A DNA stretch of 64,000 nucleotides, from positions 1,364,001-1,428,000 of the forward strand of contig JAQFVV010006341.1 of the NCBI GenBank assembly GCA_028023455.1, written 5' to 3'. A program made the position numbers and the translations under genes. The stretch comes from Epiperipatus broadwayi (lineage: Eukaryota; Onychophora; Udeonychophora; Euonychophora; Peripatidae). Below the pieces are notes generated by a model that had not been told where the DNA came from, made no database searches, and was given only the letters and a program-made list of their open reading frames with translations. Of the stretch, positions 1-13,169 are shown piece by piece (position 1 is the first letter of the stretch; every line of letters begins with the position of its first letter).

Positions 1-2576
1 ATTCATCATAAAATTTCTAAAAAATAAATATATAAAAACACTTGCCTAAGGAAATCCATTACTTGAAAACTTCATAGAATAAAGACATTAGTACTTTTCC
101 TTTTTCTCTGTAGCCCTTCAAAATGTATTTCCATACAGGGGTTTGTAATGTATATGTCATCCCTAATGCAGATAATCATGATCTTGTTTTTTTATATTAG
201 TTTCAATAATAGTTTTTTCGTATATTTTTATCAAATATATATAAAATAATAATAATTAAAAAAATATATAAAAATTAATAATAATTAAAAAATATAGAAA
301 AAATTAAAAATTAAATACTTAGCATTGGGTTCTCACATAACGTTGTCAAAATATATCGGAAAAAGTAAAAGTTTTTACTGATATATTTTTCAGGGTGAAA
401 TCTTTTCCAGTAACTGTCCAAAAAAAAATCAAAAAAATTCAATTTACTTGATCACAAAAATTATCATAAAATTTTTATTTTTTATCATAGAAAAATAAAA
501 TTTACCTTTACGGAAAGCTGGAAAAAGATGAAAATGAGGGTGTAAAAAGCGCATGAATAGACTGCATAGATTTCCGTTAATATTATGTTGAAAGCAGATG
601 TTTACATTTTGAAAAGGCTTGAATGCATTATGCAATCGTAATAACGAAAAGTTAATTAAGAAATATTATATTATATAAATATTTGGGGGGGGGGGGGCGA
701 CCAACAAAAGATAAGATTGTATTGAAAAAACATATTTATTGTACTGATCACCATGTTCTTGCAGGTTATTCTCTTAAGATGTAGGAGGAAAATATTCATA
801 TTTCACATGCTTCAAATGGCAATACTAATCGGTTATATATATGCATGATTTATTTCAAAGTTCACTATTAAAATAATACTATCTTCTTTGACAATTTTAT
901 GTAATGAAGATAACTGAACTAATATTAATTAGTTATATTTCTCAGCTTTTCATATGTGCACACAATTATATGAAAACTAATTTATCTTGTTTTGACTCCC
1001 TCAAGGCACATTTATAAGCATTGATTTTCTTATCAGCCTTAACCTTAAGTGCCAATTCTTACCTAAATAAAGAATTATGCAATGAGAGAGAATATATAAA
1101 CAAAGCACACCATTAACTCCTAGTATTAATTTAACGTAAATGGTATTGATAAACAATTGCAAATAGACTCAGAAAAATATTAATTTTGGTTATACTCACT
1201 TTTAATATTTAATAACAAATTATGAAAAGGATTGACTGCCATCTACGCTATTTTTCTTTTTTTTTTTTTTTAAAAATCGATTTATTTTTAAACAAAACAA
1301 CTAATAATGAAATCTGACAAAACTATCATTTCCCCCAAATATAGATTATACACCTCTCTCCACCAAACATGAATAATAAAATATATATAATAAAATAAAA
1401 ATACACTCAACCCAATAAATTCCCTTTTGCCAAAACATAATTATACGTTAAATATAATATTTTATATATTCAATTCTCCCCTTCCCTTTTTTCATTCGCA
1501 TTTTGAACCTATAATCCATGTCCGTGGACCGGTGTACAATCTCACATATACCTATGGACTTTACATTCAATAATAAAAACAACAACAAAACAAAATTTCA
1601 CAATATGTTAAAAAATTAATTCTACAAAAAAAAATTTAAAAAAAAACAACAACACAAATTGAAATAAAAAATATAAGCTCACTTATATATGTAAATTTTA
1701 TTTTGACTTTCTGGTTTCCCTAAATAATATTGAAATCTTTTGGAATTAAAATTGGTCTTATACTTGGTGTATTCTAGTCTAACCTTTGGCCTTAGACAAT
1801 TCATGCATTTACATTCACATGAAAAATTAATGTCTTTTCTTTAGATATTTACATGAAACTCTGGCAAATTGATCCTCATACAGCAGCCAGATGGCAAGAG
1901 AAATAACACAATAACATAGATAATATGGACGATAAGTTCGGTAAACTTCTATTTTCTTTCCTCCATGATATTTCTTATCTGGCAATTAATATTATATATT
2001 TCATACATGAGATATATATATATTATAGAGCATAGAATACTTATTCTAATAATTTTTTCTTTTGATCAAAACACCCCGGTTAATTGTTTCCAAACTACAG
2101 GTAATTTAAGATTTTACTTTAATGAATTTAGAAAATAAAGGCTTCGCCCTTCGAAAGTACTAAGCAAACAAATAAAGATAAATATAATATTTTATTTGAG
2201 AATTACTGGCGTGTTATAACTAATTGTGTGAAATATTAGCGTAAAATATTTGAGTATTACATATATATCAACACAGATTTGACAATTTTAATATTTAATG
2301 TTTAGTTAAAATATCAACTTTCTCTCCCTAACAGTTCTTTTTTTCTTACCTCTGCAGACACATAAAAATAACAGCTGAAGGAACCCTGGATGAAACAACA
2401 GTCCTTTCCTTTAAAACCAAACCTTTTTCATTTTATAATTCTTTTACATAGAAAAAAATGCTGATTCACCATGTAGGTGATCAGTATTCATATTTTATCT
2501 CTCTTTTCTATCTTCTACAAAAAAAAAAAAAACACAAAGAAAAAAATCTTACATTTTATTTATCCTACTATCTTTA
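1..2576. other. AT-rich intronic DNA, no gene seen
   Basis: This is presumed downstream intron of BAZ1B. Visible structure is limited to a run of 13 G at 685-697, a T/A tract near 1256-1275 and short AT runs. I found no splice-flanked open frame resembling the next BAZ1B block. Confidence 0.6.
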
Positions 2577-3278
2577 TATCATATCTGACCTTGCCTTCAG
2601 AAGTGGACGAGTCCAGATTCCTTCCTTAACTGATCGGATTGAGCACTTATTGCCCCTAATTAATGTGTAAACATGTGTACATGGCCAAAAAATAAAATGT
2701 AACTATGGCCAATGGGTAAACATGTGGATAAACCTACCATTAGTTAGTACGGGCCAATAGGCACTGATGCTCTCTGAATCCAATTGCTGCCAGTAAGATA
2801 GGGGATCTGGCAATAAATAGTCGCAAGTCAGAATCAGATAGAGAGAACATCTGTCTAACTTAAACAACAGTACGCCCTCTTAAGAAAGAGCATGCTTGTC
2901 TACCTGAATGTGCTCTCCACTGATACATCTACGCAGTGAGGCAAGTCCACAATAGGACTGGAGGCTGCTATGACTACGACACTCGAGGAAAGTTGTTTAG
3001 TACAGCCGGAAGAGTCATATAACAAACTAGAGATAAGCTGTCCAGTACAGCTGGAAGGGTTACGACTAGAACTTACGAGGCAAGCTAATATATACAACTA
3101 AAGAAGGTCCAGTCATTTGGCACGACCAGCTCATTATTAACTAAGTTATACGTCAAATTGTATTTATTAATCATATAATATGTATGTATATTTGTTCTAA
3201 TAAATTATACATATTAAATTGTGAGTGTTCATATTTTTTTGATATTACTGTTGATTTGAGTCTGAACCCTGCAATTCA
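2577..3278 (+). mobile_element. Solo LTR, same family as the Gypsy LTR at 17867-18593
   Basis: This copy of about 700 bp aligns along its length with the LTR at 17867-18593. Shared stretches include CTTCAGAAGTGGACGAGT-like sequence at the start, GCAGTGAGGCAAGTCC in the middle, and the end TGTGAGTGTTCATATT...CCCTGCAATTCA. No pol remnant or polypurine tract precedes it, so it is read as a solo LTR left by LTR-LTR recombination. The first dinucleotide appears changed from TG to TA, and I see no target duplication, so the 5' end is uncertain. Confidence 0.7.
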
Positions 3279-3781
3279 GATCACCTGATTCGACTAAGAA
3301 CAAAAGAAAAATTGAATCAGTACAAAATTTATTTTACGATTAAATAATAAAAAAAAAAATTAATCCATTATAGGATACCCACGTCTTTCCCCTTTCTTTC
3401 AGAAAAGACATTTTATCATTAGTTACAATGAAATTCTGAGGTAATTACCTGTAGTACATGAACTAATGAGATTTCTAAAGATGATAACAACAACAACAAC
3501 AAAAAATCTTAATTTTAAAATAAAATTTTGTTTCACATTAAAAACAAAATAACAAAAATATAATTTATAAAATGTGTGTACACACATCTTTTTGATTCAG
3601 ATGCATTTGTACTTGGTTTAAAACCTTTTTATATTTTTTTGATTAAGGTTTATTTATCTTAAAGTATTTCAAACCTTGTGATGGGGTTCAAATTTTAATT
3701 CCTATCACATTATCTAATACTCATTAAATACACATGCATGTGTAATATGCACTTTGCATTAAAATTTAAAATGATACTTAC

Positions 3782-3848
3782 ATCATACTGTTTATCAAAT
3801 ACTTCCTTTTGTTTTTGCTTTCGAATTTCTTCTGCTTCCTTTTCACGT
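3782..3848 (-). CDS. BAZ1B: BAZ1B/WSTF-like exon, end of the charged helix
   Basis: This is a 67-bp micro-exon. Its first base A completes the Arg codon (AG|A) left open at the end of the preceding exon. It then reads REKEAEEIRKQKQKEVFDKQ and ends in phase 0 before a consensus GTAAGT donor (3781 downwards). The acceptor is TTTTTTAG ending at 3849. In vertebrate BAZ1B the corresponding segment is an EEERIRKHK helix lying just before the WHIM2-type block that contains GTDRNHNRYW. That next block is not encoded between 1 and 3781, so it lies outside the window. The exon is too short to be convincing alone. The exact phase match, both splice sites and the collinearity with BAZ1B make it secure. 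Confidence 0.85.
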
Positions 3849-4016
3849 CTAAAAAATAAAACAAGTTTTTAAAATATAAATGAAACAGAATTTAATTATA
3901 CATTCCATTTAAAATATTTTTTGCTTTAATGAATATTAGTACTATAAGTATAATTTTATTAATAAATTCTAAAAATTACCAAAAATATATCACCACAATA
4001 TAAAAATAATTATTAA

Positions 4017-4349
4017 AGGACACCAAAATGTATGGTACGGAACCGAGTTCAGACTTATATGAGTATATAAGCTAATGAGCTTGGATTAAAAATATTACTG
4101 TTTTCAATTTTAGATTCGTAGTTTTATAGTTAACTAAAGTAGTAAAAATGGCTGCTGGAGGGTTGCATTAGATCCTAAGATGCCCTCAGATCCAAGACTC
4201 CTCACTTATGAAAGCCACAAGCTAAAAACTACTCTGGGGATATTGGATGAGTAGGCACTAGATAGGTATTTTATGCATAAAACCTTCTTGCATCCATTGA
4301 TTATTCTGGCTTGCACTGAGTGGCACTACTGTATGGAGAGTTTTGCCTG
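4017..4349 (-). repeat. Dispersed repeat family A, long copy
   Basis: On the minus strand this copy reads from the CAGGCAAAACTCTCCATACAGTAGTG end to ACCATACATTTTGGTGTCC. It matches the copy at 29379-29725 in the same order throughout, including the GAGGAGTCTTGGATCTGAGG-like middle and the CAACCCTCCAGCAGCCAT stretch. It may be a SINE or a non-autonomous DNA element; no tRNA-like head or clear target duplication was found. Confidence 0.75.
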
Positions 4350-5246
4350 TTTTAAAAGTAGTTTCTTGCAGTTAGATTATCATCTTTACTTTTAAATTAT
4401 CATAAAAATTATTCCTACACATAAATCTTTATTTTAAAAACAAAAAAAAATTATTTTAAAAATTTGTTTGTACACAAGAGGTTACAATATTGCAAAATGA
4501 TGAAATATATAGTAATCCCCTCTTAAAAATAATCATTCTGCTATGTTAATTTTGAGATATTCTTGAAATTGTCACTTTTATTATTATTATTATTATCTGC
4601 TAATCAAAGTGGTTAATTGCTGAAATGATAAGTAAGATATTGTTAAATATTTAGTCAATGTAAATATCAGCATCAGCCTCCAAAGCATGTCCTTAACAAA
4701 ATTCCCCTGAAAAGTAGTAATTCTTCAACCTACATTTTCTTTGTTCCAACAATTCATGGTAAAATGCACTATCACAAAAATTAGAAAAACCTTCATCTAA
4801 GTTTCTTTTTATGATGAAAGCTTAACTGTTGATTAAATTTTTACTTTCGTTCAAACTTCTATTTATAGCTAATTTTCACTATGATAGAACCATTAATAAA
4901 CTCCTAAAACTTTATATCACTTAAGATACTTAATTTATTTCCAGACTCCCCCCCCCCCCAAAAAAAAAAATTGTGATAAATAATTAATTTGCAAACAACT
5001 TCAGAGTATTAAAATTCAAAAATAAACAATTTAATGTCTCAATCTTTGGCATCAAAACAACAATCCACAATTTCTCGTTATATGCACTACTTTTAAGTTT
5101 AATTGTAGTATAAAAAATTTGAACACAGACTTTCAAGCTCTCTATATTACATTCAAACTCCAAGTATATGAATTATGTTTGTATTTCAAAAATATTACTT
5201 TAAGTTTAGTAAATCAAAAATTATCTCTCTTTTTTCTTGATTATCA

Positions 5247-5409
5247 TAATATTATTTAAATGTTATGTACATTTCAACAGAAAAGGTACTTTTATATAAC
5301 TTAAACTGTGAATATGGCATATCTATGTCAAAAGCATGTATAAAATTAAACGTTTAAGTTATATAAGTATCTTTTTTGTTGAAATGTACATAACATTTAA
5401 ATAATATTA
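5247..5409. repeat. Inverted repeat (hairpin) with arms of about 60 bp
   Basis: Left arm 5247-5306 (TAATATTATTTAAATGTTATG onwards) is the near-exact reverse complement of 5352-5409, separated by a 45-bp loop. This is the shape of a small foldback or MITE. A transcript of the BAZ1B intron would fold here. Confidence 0.8.
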
Positions 5410-5999
5410 CCTTAAGTTCTTTTCATAGTTGTTTCATTCCTTAGTTTTTTTAATGATAGTTATATAAATTTTTATCTCATCTAAAGGAAACTATATTTTA
5501 TTTTAAAAGCAAAAAAAAAAAATCTCAAAATATACATGCTGTATATAGATGATACAAAATTTACAAATTAGCAGGAGTTCAAAACCTCAAGAGTATTTGA
5601 ATCTTGAGTCATTAAGTCTTGATTAGAAGAAAAAAAGGTATAGGTGGCTTCTGGATATGTAAATGAAATATAATGCTAATCTTTGAAAGCTAGTAGCCAG
5701 AAATTAATTTGGGGCTTTGAATATGGCTCTACCATCTAATATCCATTAAATTTCTCAAGAAGATAACATACTTCCAATAGCTCCGCAATTAATAAAAAAA
5801 TTGAATTTGTTGAAGATTGATATCATTTTACTATGATTATAAATGAGATATTTTATCAATCTTTTTTTATTTGGTTAATAGTAAAGATCTGTCATATCAT
5901 TTATATTATGCACTATTTATATTTTACATACTTTAAATATTTAACTCCATGCAACTATAAAAATTCAGTCAAGAAGGAAGAAGAGACAAGATCTATTCA

Positions 6000-6305
6000 T
6001 TTTATTCTAATCTAGATCACCTATCAGCATATCTGTATCATGTTAATTCTAGAATTGTTACGCATATACATAATTGACAAGAACTTGCTTTTAATGCCAA
6101 AGTAGAGTGTTTGTTTATTGAAAAGACAGTTATTTTATTCTAATTTAGAACATCTATCAGTGTATCTGTAGTCTGTTAATTCTAGGATTGTTAATACATA
6201 TATATATAATTAGCAATACTTCAAAAGATCATTTTCATAGCATTGTTCTTGACAGATCTGCTTTTAATATCAAAAAGGAGTATTTGTTTAAAGAAAAGAC
6301 AGTTG
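6000..6305. repeat. Imperfect tandem duplication, unit about 130-175 bp
   Basis: The block from ATTTTATTCTAATCTAGATC through CTTTTAATGCCAAAGTAGAG to GAAAAGACAGTT (about 6000-6130) recurs, diverged and with a 35-40 bp insertion, at about 6131-6305. Shared landmarks are TATCAG.(A/G)TATCTGTA, GTTAATTCTAG.ATTGTTA and GCTTTTAAT.(C/T)CAAA. Confidence 0.65.
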
Positions 6306-6849
6306 AAAATCTACTAAAACTTAAGGTTAAAAAAATAGACTAGTAATGGAAAAAAAAACTTTATTTAAAAATATAAAAAGATGCAGAAATGCATCGTTAT
6401 TAGATTTCATAACTTCTTCACTAGGAATTTATAACAATTAATTATAGGTAATTAATATATGCGAAATTTCAACAGCTACTAAAGCACTGAAATTGCTATT
6501 TGAACTTTCAGGATCGTCATGTTTCTAAGACATAATAAAAAGTGTATTACAGATATAATGAATCTATTCTTAGTTTCTCTCTCTAAAAAAAAAAAAAAGA
6601 CTAGTTTTCTGACAATATTATTATCAGTGATTTGATTAAAAGTACATATTTTCTACTCAAGATGTGAAAATGTTCTGGTGGATTAAAATTGCAAAGGAGA
6701 TAGACATTCATGGTTTGTAGTCACTCTAGATCTTTTTTATTTGATACAATGAAAGCAATATATAGACCTGAGAAACAGTATCACAATTCTATTAAATCCA
6801 ACAATGACACTTTTTTATATGATGACAATGATATTTTGAACAGGTGGGA

Positions 6850-8120
6850 AAAAAAATATTTTGCTTACTTTTAAATAATGATACAAGAATCATGAAGACA
6901 ACTTTTAATAATACATCCATTTTATCCATCATTTAGAATTGAACTAAGAACCAGCAAGTAAAATGAAAAGGCTTCAGATCCTGAAGAGATTCCAGAAATA
7001 GAAAAATATAATGGTGATAGATTAGCTTCAAAAATATTTGAATTTTTAAAGAATATATCAATCCACGAAGTGGTACTGCCCAATATTAATGCTGCATCTA
7101 TTGTTTGAATTTTTCAAAATAAAAGGAATAGGCAAGATTACAATAATTATCATTAAATATCCATTACTAAAAAGGAATTTTCAAGAATTTTGTTGAATAG
7201 ATGGTTTCTAGTCATACATGAATGTTTTCCAAAGACTGAATATGATTTGAGAAAATCAAAAAACACTACAGATATCGTTTCTGTTGGCTAGAAAAGGGGG
7301 AGGCGGAATATGGATGACATATATTACTTTTATCAATTTGCATGGAGGATGTGATGTATTGTGGTTTCTTCTTAAACAAAGTCAAGAATATCTCAGCAAT
7401 TATGCCCAGATAAACCTGTTAGCTACTTTATTTTCCATTCCCCACTCTAAATTTTCCCATATTCTGCTCCATCCCATTTCCACAACATAATCTTTGTCAA
7501 CTCTGTAACCTTTATATCTAGATCCCTTTTATCTTTTCCCAAACCCAGCATAAAAACCAATAATTCACTTTCTGTATAATCACTTTTTTCATATTTATTC
7601 TTCCATAACTTCATTATATGTACCCTTTCTGTTTTCAAGCATTTACATTCAATTAACAAATGCCTAAACTCTCCATACAGTAGTGCCACCAGTGCAAGCT
7701 AGAGTAATCAATAGACGCAAGAAACAGCTTGTGTGAGCATAAAGAATGGTGATAATGTGATGTTTAGTGGTTGTATCAATTTGTTAAAGCATTTGACTCA
7801 ATTAACTGAAAAGATTTATGGCATCGTTTGAAATTAGTTGGCTGTCCAAAATTTATTCATATAATATTGCTTCCATATAAAGAAGGCATTTGCTACAACA
7901 ATTTCAATTTTTATGATTATGATCTTTGGAATTATTTACAGGCATCTTAATGAATCTTTATCATACAATAGTGATGGAGAAATTTTAAATTTGAATCAAT
8001 TAAAAAAAAAAAACGCATTTTCTCGGATTCTGGTTTTTCGATATGCTGAGGATTGTGTTCTTTTTACTAATTCAAAAAAAGATGTACAAAATGTAGTTAA
8101 TGTTTTGGATACAACATAAA
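6850..8120 (+). pseudogene. Decayed LINE reverse-transcriptase fragment
   Basis: Scattered pieces of a non-LTR reverse transcriptase are readable on the plus strand. At 7786 a KAFDSIN motif is followed, after a stop, by KDLWHRLKLVGCP and KFIHI. At about 8042 the catalytic box appears as FRYAED instead of F.YADD, followed by CVLFTNSKKDVQNVVNVLD, a pattern typical after the RT active site. Upstream, 6960-7080 keeps a weak SDPEEIPEI-like segment. Many stops and frameshifts show that it is long dead. A copy fragment of repeat family A (7661-7735) interrupts it. The clade cannot be assigned safely. Confidence 0.6.
7661..7735 (+). repeat. Fragment of dispersed repeat family A
   Basis: The sequence from CTCCATACAGTAGTGCCACC to GTGCAAGCTAGAGTAATCAA, then TAGACGCAAGAA, matches the terminal about 60 bp of the copies at 12961 and 29379. 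It sits inside the decayed LINE fragment. Confidence 0.7.
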
Positions 8121-8159
8121 AAAAAAAACCTTGATTAATAATTAATGTTCAAAAAACTC

Positions 8160-11100
8160 AAATTCTTTATTAGCCACTGATGAGAAAAAAAATTGAGAAT
8201 GTAAATCAGTTCTTGGTAAAAATATGGGATTAGATGTTGAAGTATGGCAAATTCCAATGTCCTACTGCTGCATTTAACAATTTAAAAAATAGTATAGATA
8301 TTTCAACATAATCAATAATCACTGCAACTAAGCTATATATTGTAATCATCTCTATATCATTAATAAGAATACATACATGGAAATAATGTAAAAATAAAAA
8401 TATTATTATCTTAAAATTCCCTAGGCTAGAGTGAATCGTAAATTTAAGGAAGGTCTTAAAGTGTTCATGAAGATAATAACTTCCAATATCAACATCAATT
8501 AAACTAACTTGAAAATCCATAAGCAAAATATTACTAGATAAATCTACTTTGCAAAACCAATAAATAGTTAATAATCAGGTCTATGAAATGAATGTGGAAT
8601 TCAAGTTATGAATTAGATGATAAATGAATTAGGATATAGACAACTAAATAGATGATAAAAACAAATAATAATTAAATAATGAAAAATGAATGAGCTTAAG
8701 AGTGAGGAGGATGAATCAATTATGATAATGGGTTAAGATGAAATGAGGATGAAAAAATAAAAGAAAGATCCAGATGAAATATGAGAACAATGTTGATAAT
8801 GAAGAATGAGATCCTGAACTATAAAACTAATATTATGTTAAATGACAGTAAGATAAAATTAAAACAAAATATAGATTCTAAGCTCGACTAAACTAGAATA
8901 TTTAACCACTAAGTTAAAATAAACTACAAGTTTTAAAAACTAAAGAAGAAATTTACAACTTAGAATTATACAAAATTAAACAATAAATATACGAGAGATC
9001 AAGGCAAAGCAGAATAACTGACTTCAGACATAAAAGTTACCATAAATTCAAAATTACAACTGTTAATTAGTAATCTCCTTTTCTCAGGATTCATCAAATA
9101 ACTTAAAATATTAATATTTTACAAGATATACTTGGGGCAGTGAGAGGGATTTTTGCCACTACCCAAGTATAACAAACAGCAGCTCATAAAACAAAATAGA
9201 ATTAATAAAGAATATTTGGCAATCCCAATACTAACAATAATATGAATTTTAAGTTTTACGAAGTACAAATAAATTCTTAATAAAGCAAACACAATAATTT
9301 ACAAACTATCTTTTATTAAATAACTATGGGCAATATAATCAAGATAAGTGAATGATGTATCTAATGATTCAGATAAACACATTATTCTAAAAGCTAAATA
9401 ATTCAGCTTTAAAATATTATTTAAAATAATACATGTACTTCAGGTCAACAGTTTTTTCATCAATAAGTGATGAAGTTTCATATACTTTAAATGTAAGAGC
9501 TTATCAAAATAAAAATAATATGTTGATAGCAATAACAATATGGATGGTAATTAGCAATAAGGCCACAGACAACTAAATATATTTTCAATCAAGTTTTATT
9601 TACATTGTTTGCAACTTTATACAGTAATAGCAAATAACCAAAAACATATATATTTCAGAAATAACATAAAACAAGGTATATTCATTTGGTTACAGGTATA
9701 TTTCCTTTAGATTTATTAACAATTTTGATGCACTGATATATCTAGTAACTGTTATTCATAATATCCACTTATAGTATGCTATTGACAGCATTATTAAAGT
9801 ATAACTGAACTTTACTAACAAGTAATATGATGAGAACAACATGAAGCAATCAATTATATAAATAAAATCCACTGTACCGGTCAAAATAGTATGCTCACTT
9901 AACAAGATTCAAATCCTAAGCAAAAGTACCTCGAATCCAATCATGCTCGAGATACACAGGTCTGGAGCAGTCCTGAATTCTAACCTATTTGCCTATTCTT
10001 CGAATCTCTGACTCAATGAACAACAATTCTGATGACACAGTAAAATTATTTTAAATACGTGCCCAGAAGCAAAGCAAAGCGGTAGAGCATAAGATCAGAA
10101 TGATGATGATGACCGAGGTCAGAGTAGCCCAGTTATTACATTATCATAGTTATTTATTAATGCTAAGCTCTTAGCTAAAGAAAATAATTCTAAATATTAA
10201 CTAGAAACTAATAATTCAACACAAACCAGGATTAACACGAAAATATATATATTTAATAAATGCAGAAAACGCATATATTTGTTACAAAATTGTTTCACGC
10301 TTGGAGTGATTTTATACATTATGAAAACTTGGGATTTGTTTTATAAAATCCCCATTACATCAATTATTTAATAGATACCATTTTATAGAATGTGTTATAA
10401 GTTGTGCGGGGTTAATATGCCAAAATGTGGATGTACAAAATAATCTACAAGATCGGAACAGATTCGGATTACAGAAAGATACACGATAATTTAACGTTAA
10501 TCATTTTGACAAATAAATATAAATTTACGGTCTCAATCATTTATTTACAATCTTAAAATCATTACATATGTTTGATAAGCATTGTTTGGACATAGCGTCT
10601 CTAGAATAAGTATGCATAAGAAACAAACAATGTGCAATATTTACTAGAATAAATTATACAAATTGATTTGCGTCTCTGGGAATCGATAAAGCTTTTTAAA
10701 GGAAAACAGTTTTTAGATCAACATACTGAACGTATTTTACGAAATGAATCTTTATCTTTAACACATCATTGCGACTTACTAAGATTAGACAGACGGATGA
10801 TCAAATTAAAGAGCAAAGTAATGGTACTAGCATACAATAATGAAAATAAGGCCTCATGTTGATTATGGATATTTTATCATTTAAAAGAATACTTTGAAAC
10901 GAACTTAGATTGGACACCAGAAATCAAATACATACAGGATACTAGACCTTGCATATGTCCATAGAATAATCATCTTAATTAGTGAAAGGTCTTACTGTTC
11001 CATCTGTGAACTACTGCTTGATGGAAATGAAATGACATTACATATGTGTGTCTCTTAATATGCCATACATAAAATAAGTTTTAAAATTACTAATAAATTT

Positions 11101-12960
11101 TGTTAGTTTGCTTGTAAACTGTTGACAAAGTACCACAGCACAATACATACACTATTTTCATTTAGCTAAATACTATAGATAAACAAGTGTCCTTGAAGCT
11201 AACTCTACTTTATCATTGCCATACAATTTTAAAACACCAAAAACTTCACCACACGGTGGAAAATAACTAGACATCATTATGACAGATCAGACAATAAAGA
11301 AAGGCTCCTCATAACAACATTATATAATTGTATAACAATATGGCAAATTTCAATACCTTTTTCCTAGGTACAAAAATGTGTGGACATCATCTCAAGACAG
11401 GGGAACAGAATGCATACCATGAAAATAATCCTCTCTAGCGATTAAATTATACTAACTAAGCATAAAATAATTATAAGCCTCAACAATATATTCCTCTCAT
11501 GGAATAAGCAATGGGAGAGTAAACTCCATCTACCAATGCATAATACCAATAATACAATATTTAATATGTTTCTCACACTTATCAAATGAAAACTAGCGCA
11601 AATCCTCATCAAAACAATGGCAAGATAAAATAATTCTTACATTAAAAGCTAAAAAGATAAATATCTCACCTCAAACAATGCATATGTTAGATAGTGTATG
11701 AAACCAACAAAGATACTGTAAGTCAAATGACAATAAAATATTTTAAAAAGCATAATAAAATTTGCAATAATAAGAAACACACAGAGTCAATGAAAAATAG
11801 CATAAATTCTATAAACTAAAGTAAACATACTAAATTATAGTCAAAATATAGTAAAGATATAAAACAAATGTATACCTGGTTATATGGAAAACTCCATATA
11901 ATAAAATAATTATGTCATCATAAGTAAATACTATTATGCTTCTGAGAAATTATTGTCTGTTTACCTATAGATAGAATGTCAATAAACAATTCTCATAAAT
12001 GTAAGAGATGTATCTCTCTCTCTATCTAGACAAGCCTAATTTAATATTAACTTTAAACCAACCAGTAAGAAAAAATATATATATAATTTTACCTTAATTT
12101 GTTTTCAGAGTAATTGCATATTTATATCACAAATAAACAACTTTAATAGCATATCAAAACTAATATAAGATAATAATAAACATGAACAATAATACAAATT
12201 ATTATTAAATTTTATTTTATTCCCATAGTCTGTAACCTAAATTCCTTCGCTATAAGCTGACTGACGAGAAAGAACGATGTCATTGTTGGCCGGCAAAATA
12301 TATTTATTTACAAGGCGATGCATCCATATTTTTCATATTTCATCATGGTAAAGTAAAATAAAACATTCAAGACTTTCTGGCAAACAAAACAATCATACAC
12401 TAATGCTTATAAATATTTTTTTCAAAGAATTTTGGATCCGTTTTTTTTTTTAAAAAAAATAAGCTGTAGCTTAAATAATATCTTCAACTTTGACCGCAAA
12501 AGAAAAATTTTCTCAAAAGCATTTTGATTGATTTTTTCACCTGCGCATTATACTGAAATAATTAAGAACGATTCCTGCATTTTAAAATCTTATTAATATT
12601 TTGAAGTAGTGTTGACTCCAGCATTTCACAATAGTAATTAAGAAGTTGCTATTTCCTTTTTTTTTTTCATCCATAATTTTAAACATTTTTTTTCATAATA
12701 CTATTATAAATTGTTATTGTTTTCTTTCATCAAGATTTACATTAAGTATATTCAATTAAGCTATAAGTTAAATATCCTTTGCATTTATCAATATGGTAAA
12801 CGTATTCTAATATTCATTTTTAACAACGAAGTAAACAAGCATTTTAAAAAAAAAAAATTTATCAGAATAATATTTTGATAAAAATATAAATTAAATTCAC
12901 GCATTATATGTAAATTTTAATATCCTTTAAAGTAATTTCATTTTTTTAAATTCAGAGTCA
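8160..12960. other. AT-rich intronic DNA, no gene seen
   Basis: No convincing exon or mobile-element protein was found. The stretch 8580-8800 is purine-rich with repeated GATGA words. A 64-residue open frame at 10668-10862 is unrecognised and treated as chance. Confidence 0.5.
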
Positions 12961-13169
12961 CAGGCAAAACTCTCCATACAGTAGTGCTCAGTGCAAGCTA
13001 GAGTAATCAATGGATGTCAGAAGGCTTGTGCATAAAATCCCTATCTAGTGCCTACTCATCCAATATCCCCAGATTAGTTTCTGGCTTATGGCCTTCGTCA
13101 GTGAGGAGCCTTAGATTTGAGAGCTCTGGCTTGCACTGAGTGACAATGCTGTATGGAGAGTTTTGCCTG
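12961..13169. repeat. Repeat family A foldback copy with both inverted ends
   Basis: This 209-bp unit begins CAGGCAAAACTCTCCATACA and ends with the reverse complement of that sequence (CTGTATGGAGAGTTTTGCCTG). Its inverted ends are about 45 bp and include GTGCAAGC / GCTTGCAC. The middle matches the other family A copies (GTGCCTACTCATCCAATATC). This copy shows the family end can be a terminal inverted repeat. No obvious target duplication is visible. Confidence 0.8.

Noticed and set aside
2900-3097. 65-residue minus-strand frame
   Set aside because: It lies wholly within the solo LTR and has a diverged counterpart position in the second LTR, so it is not a gene.
10070-10130. GCGGTAGAGCATAAGATCAG resembling a tRNA D-arm or SINE head
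   Set aside because: No matching B box or stem structure at the right distance was found.
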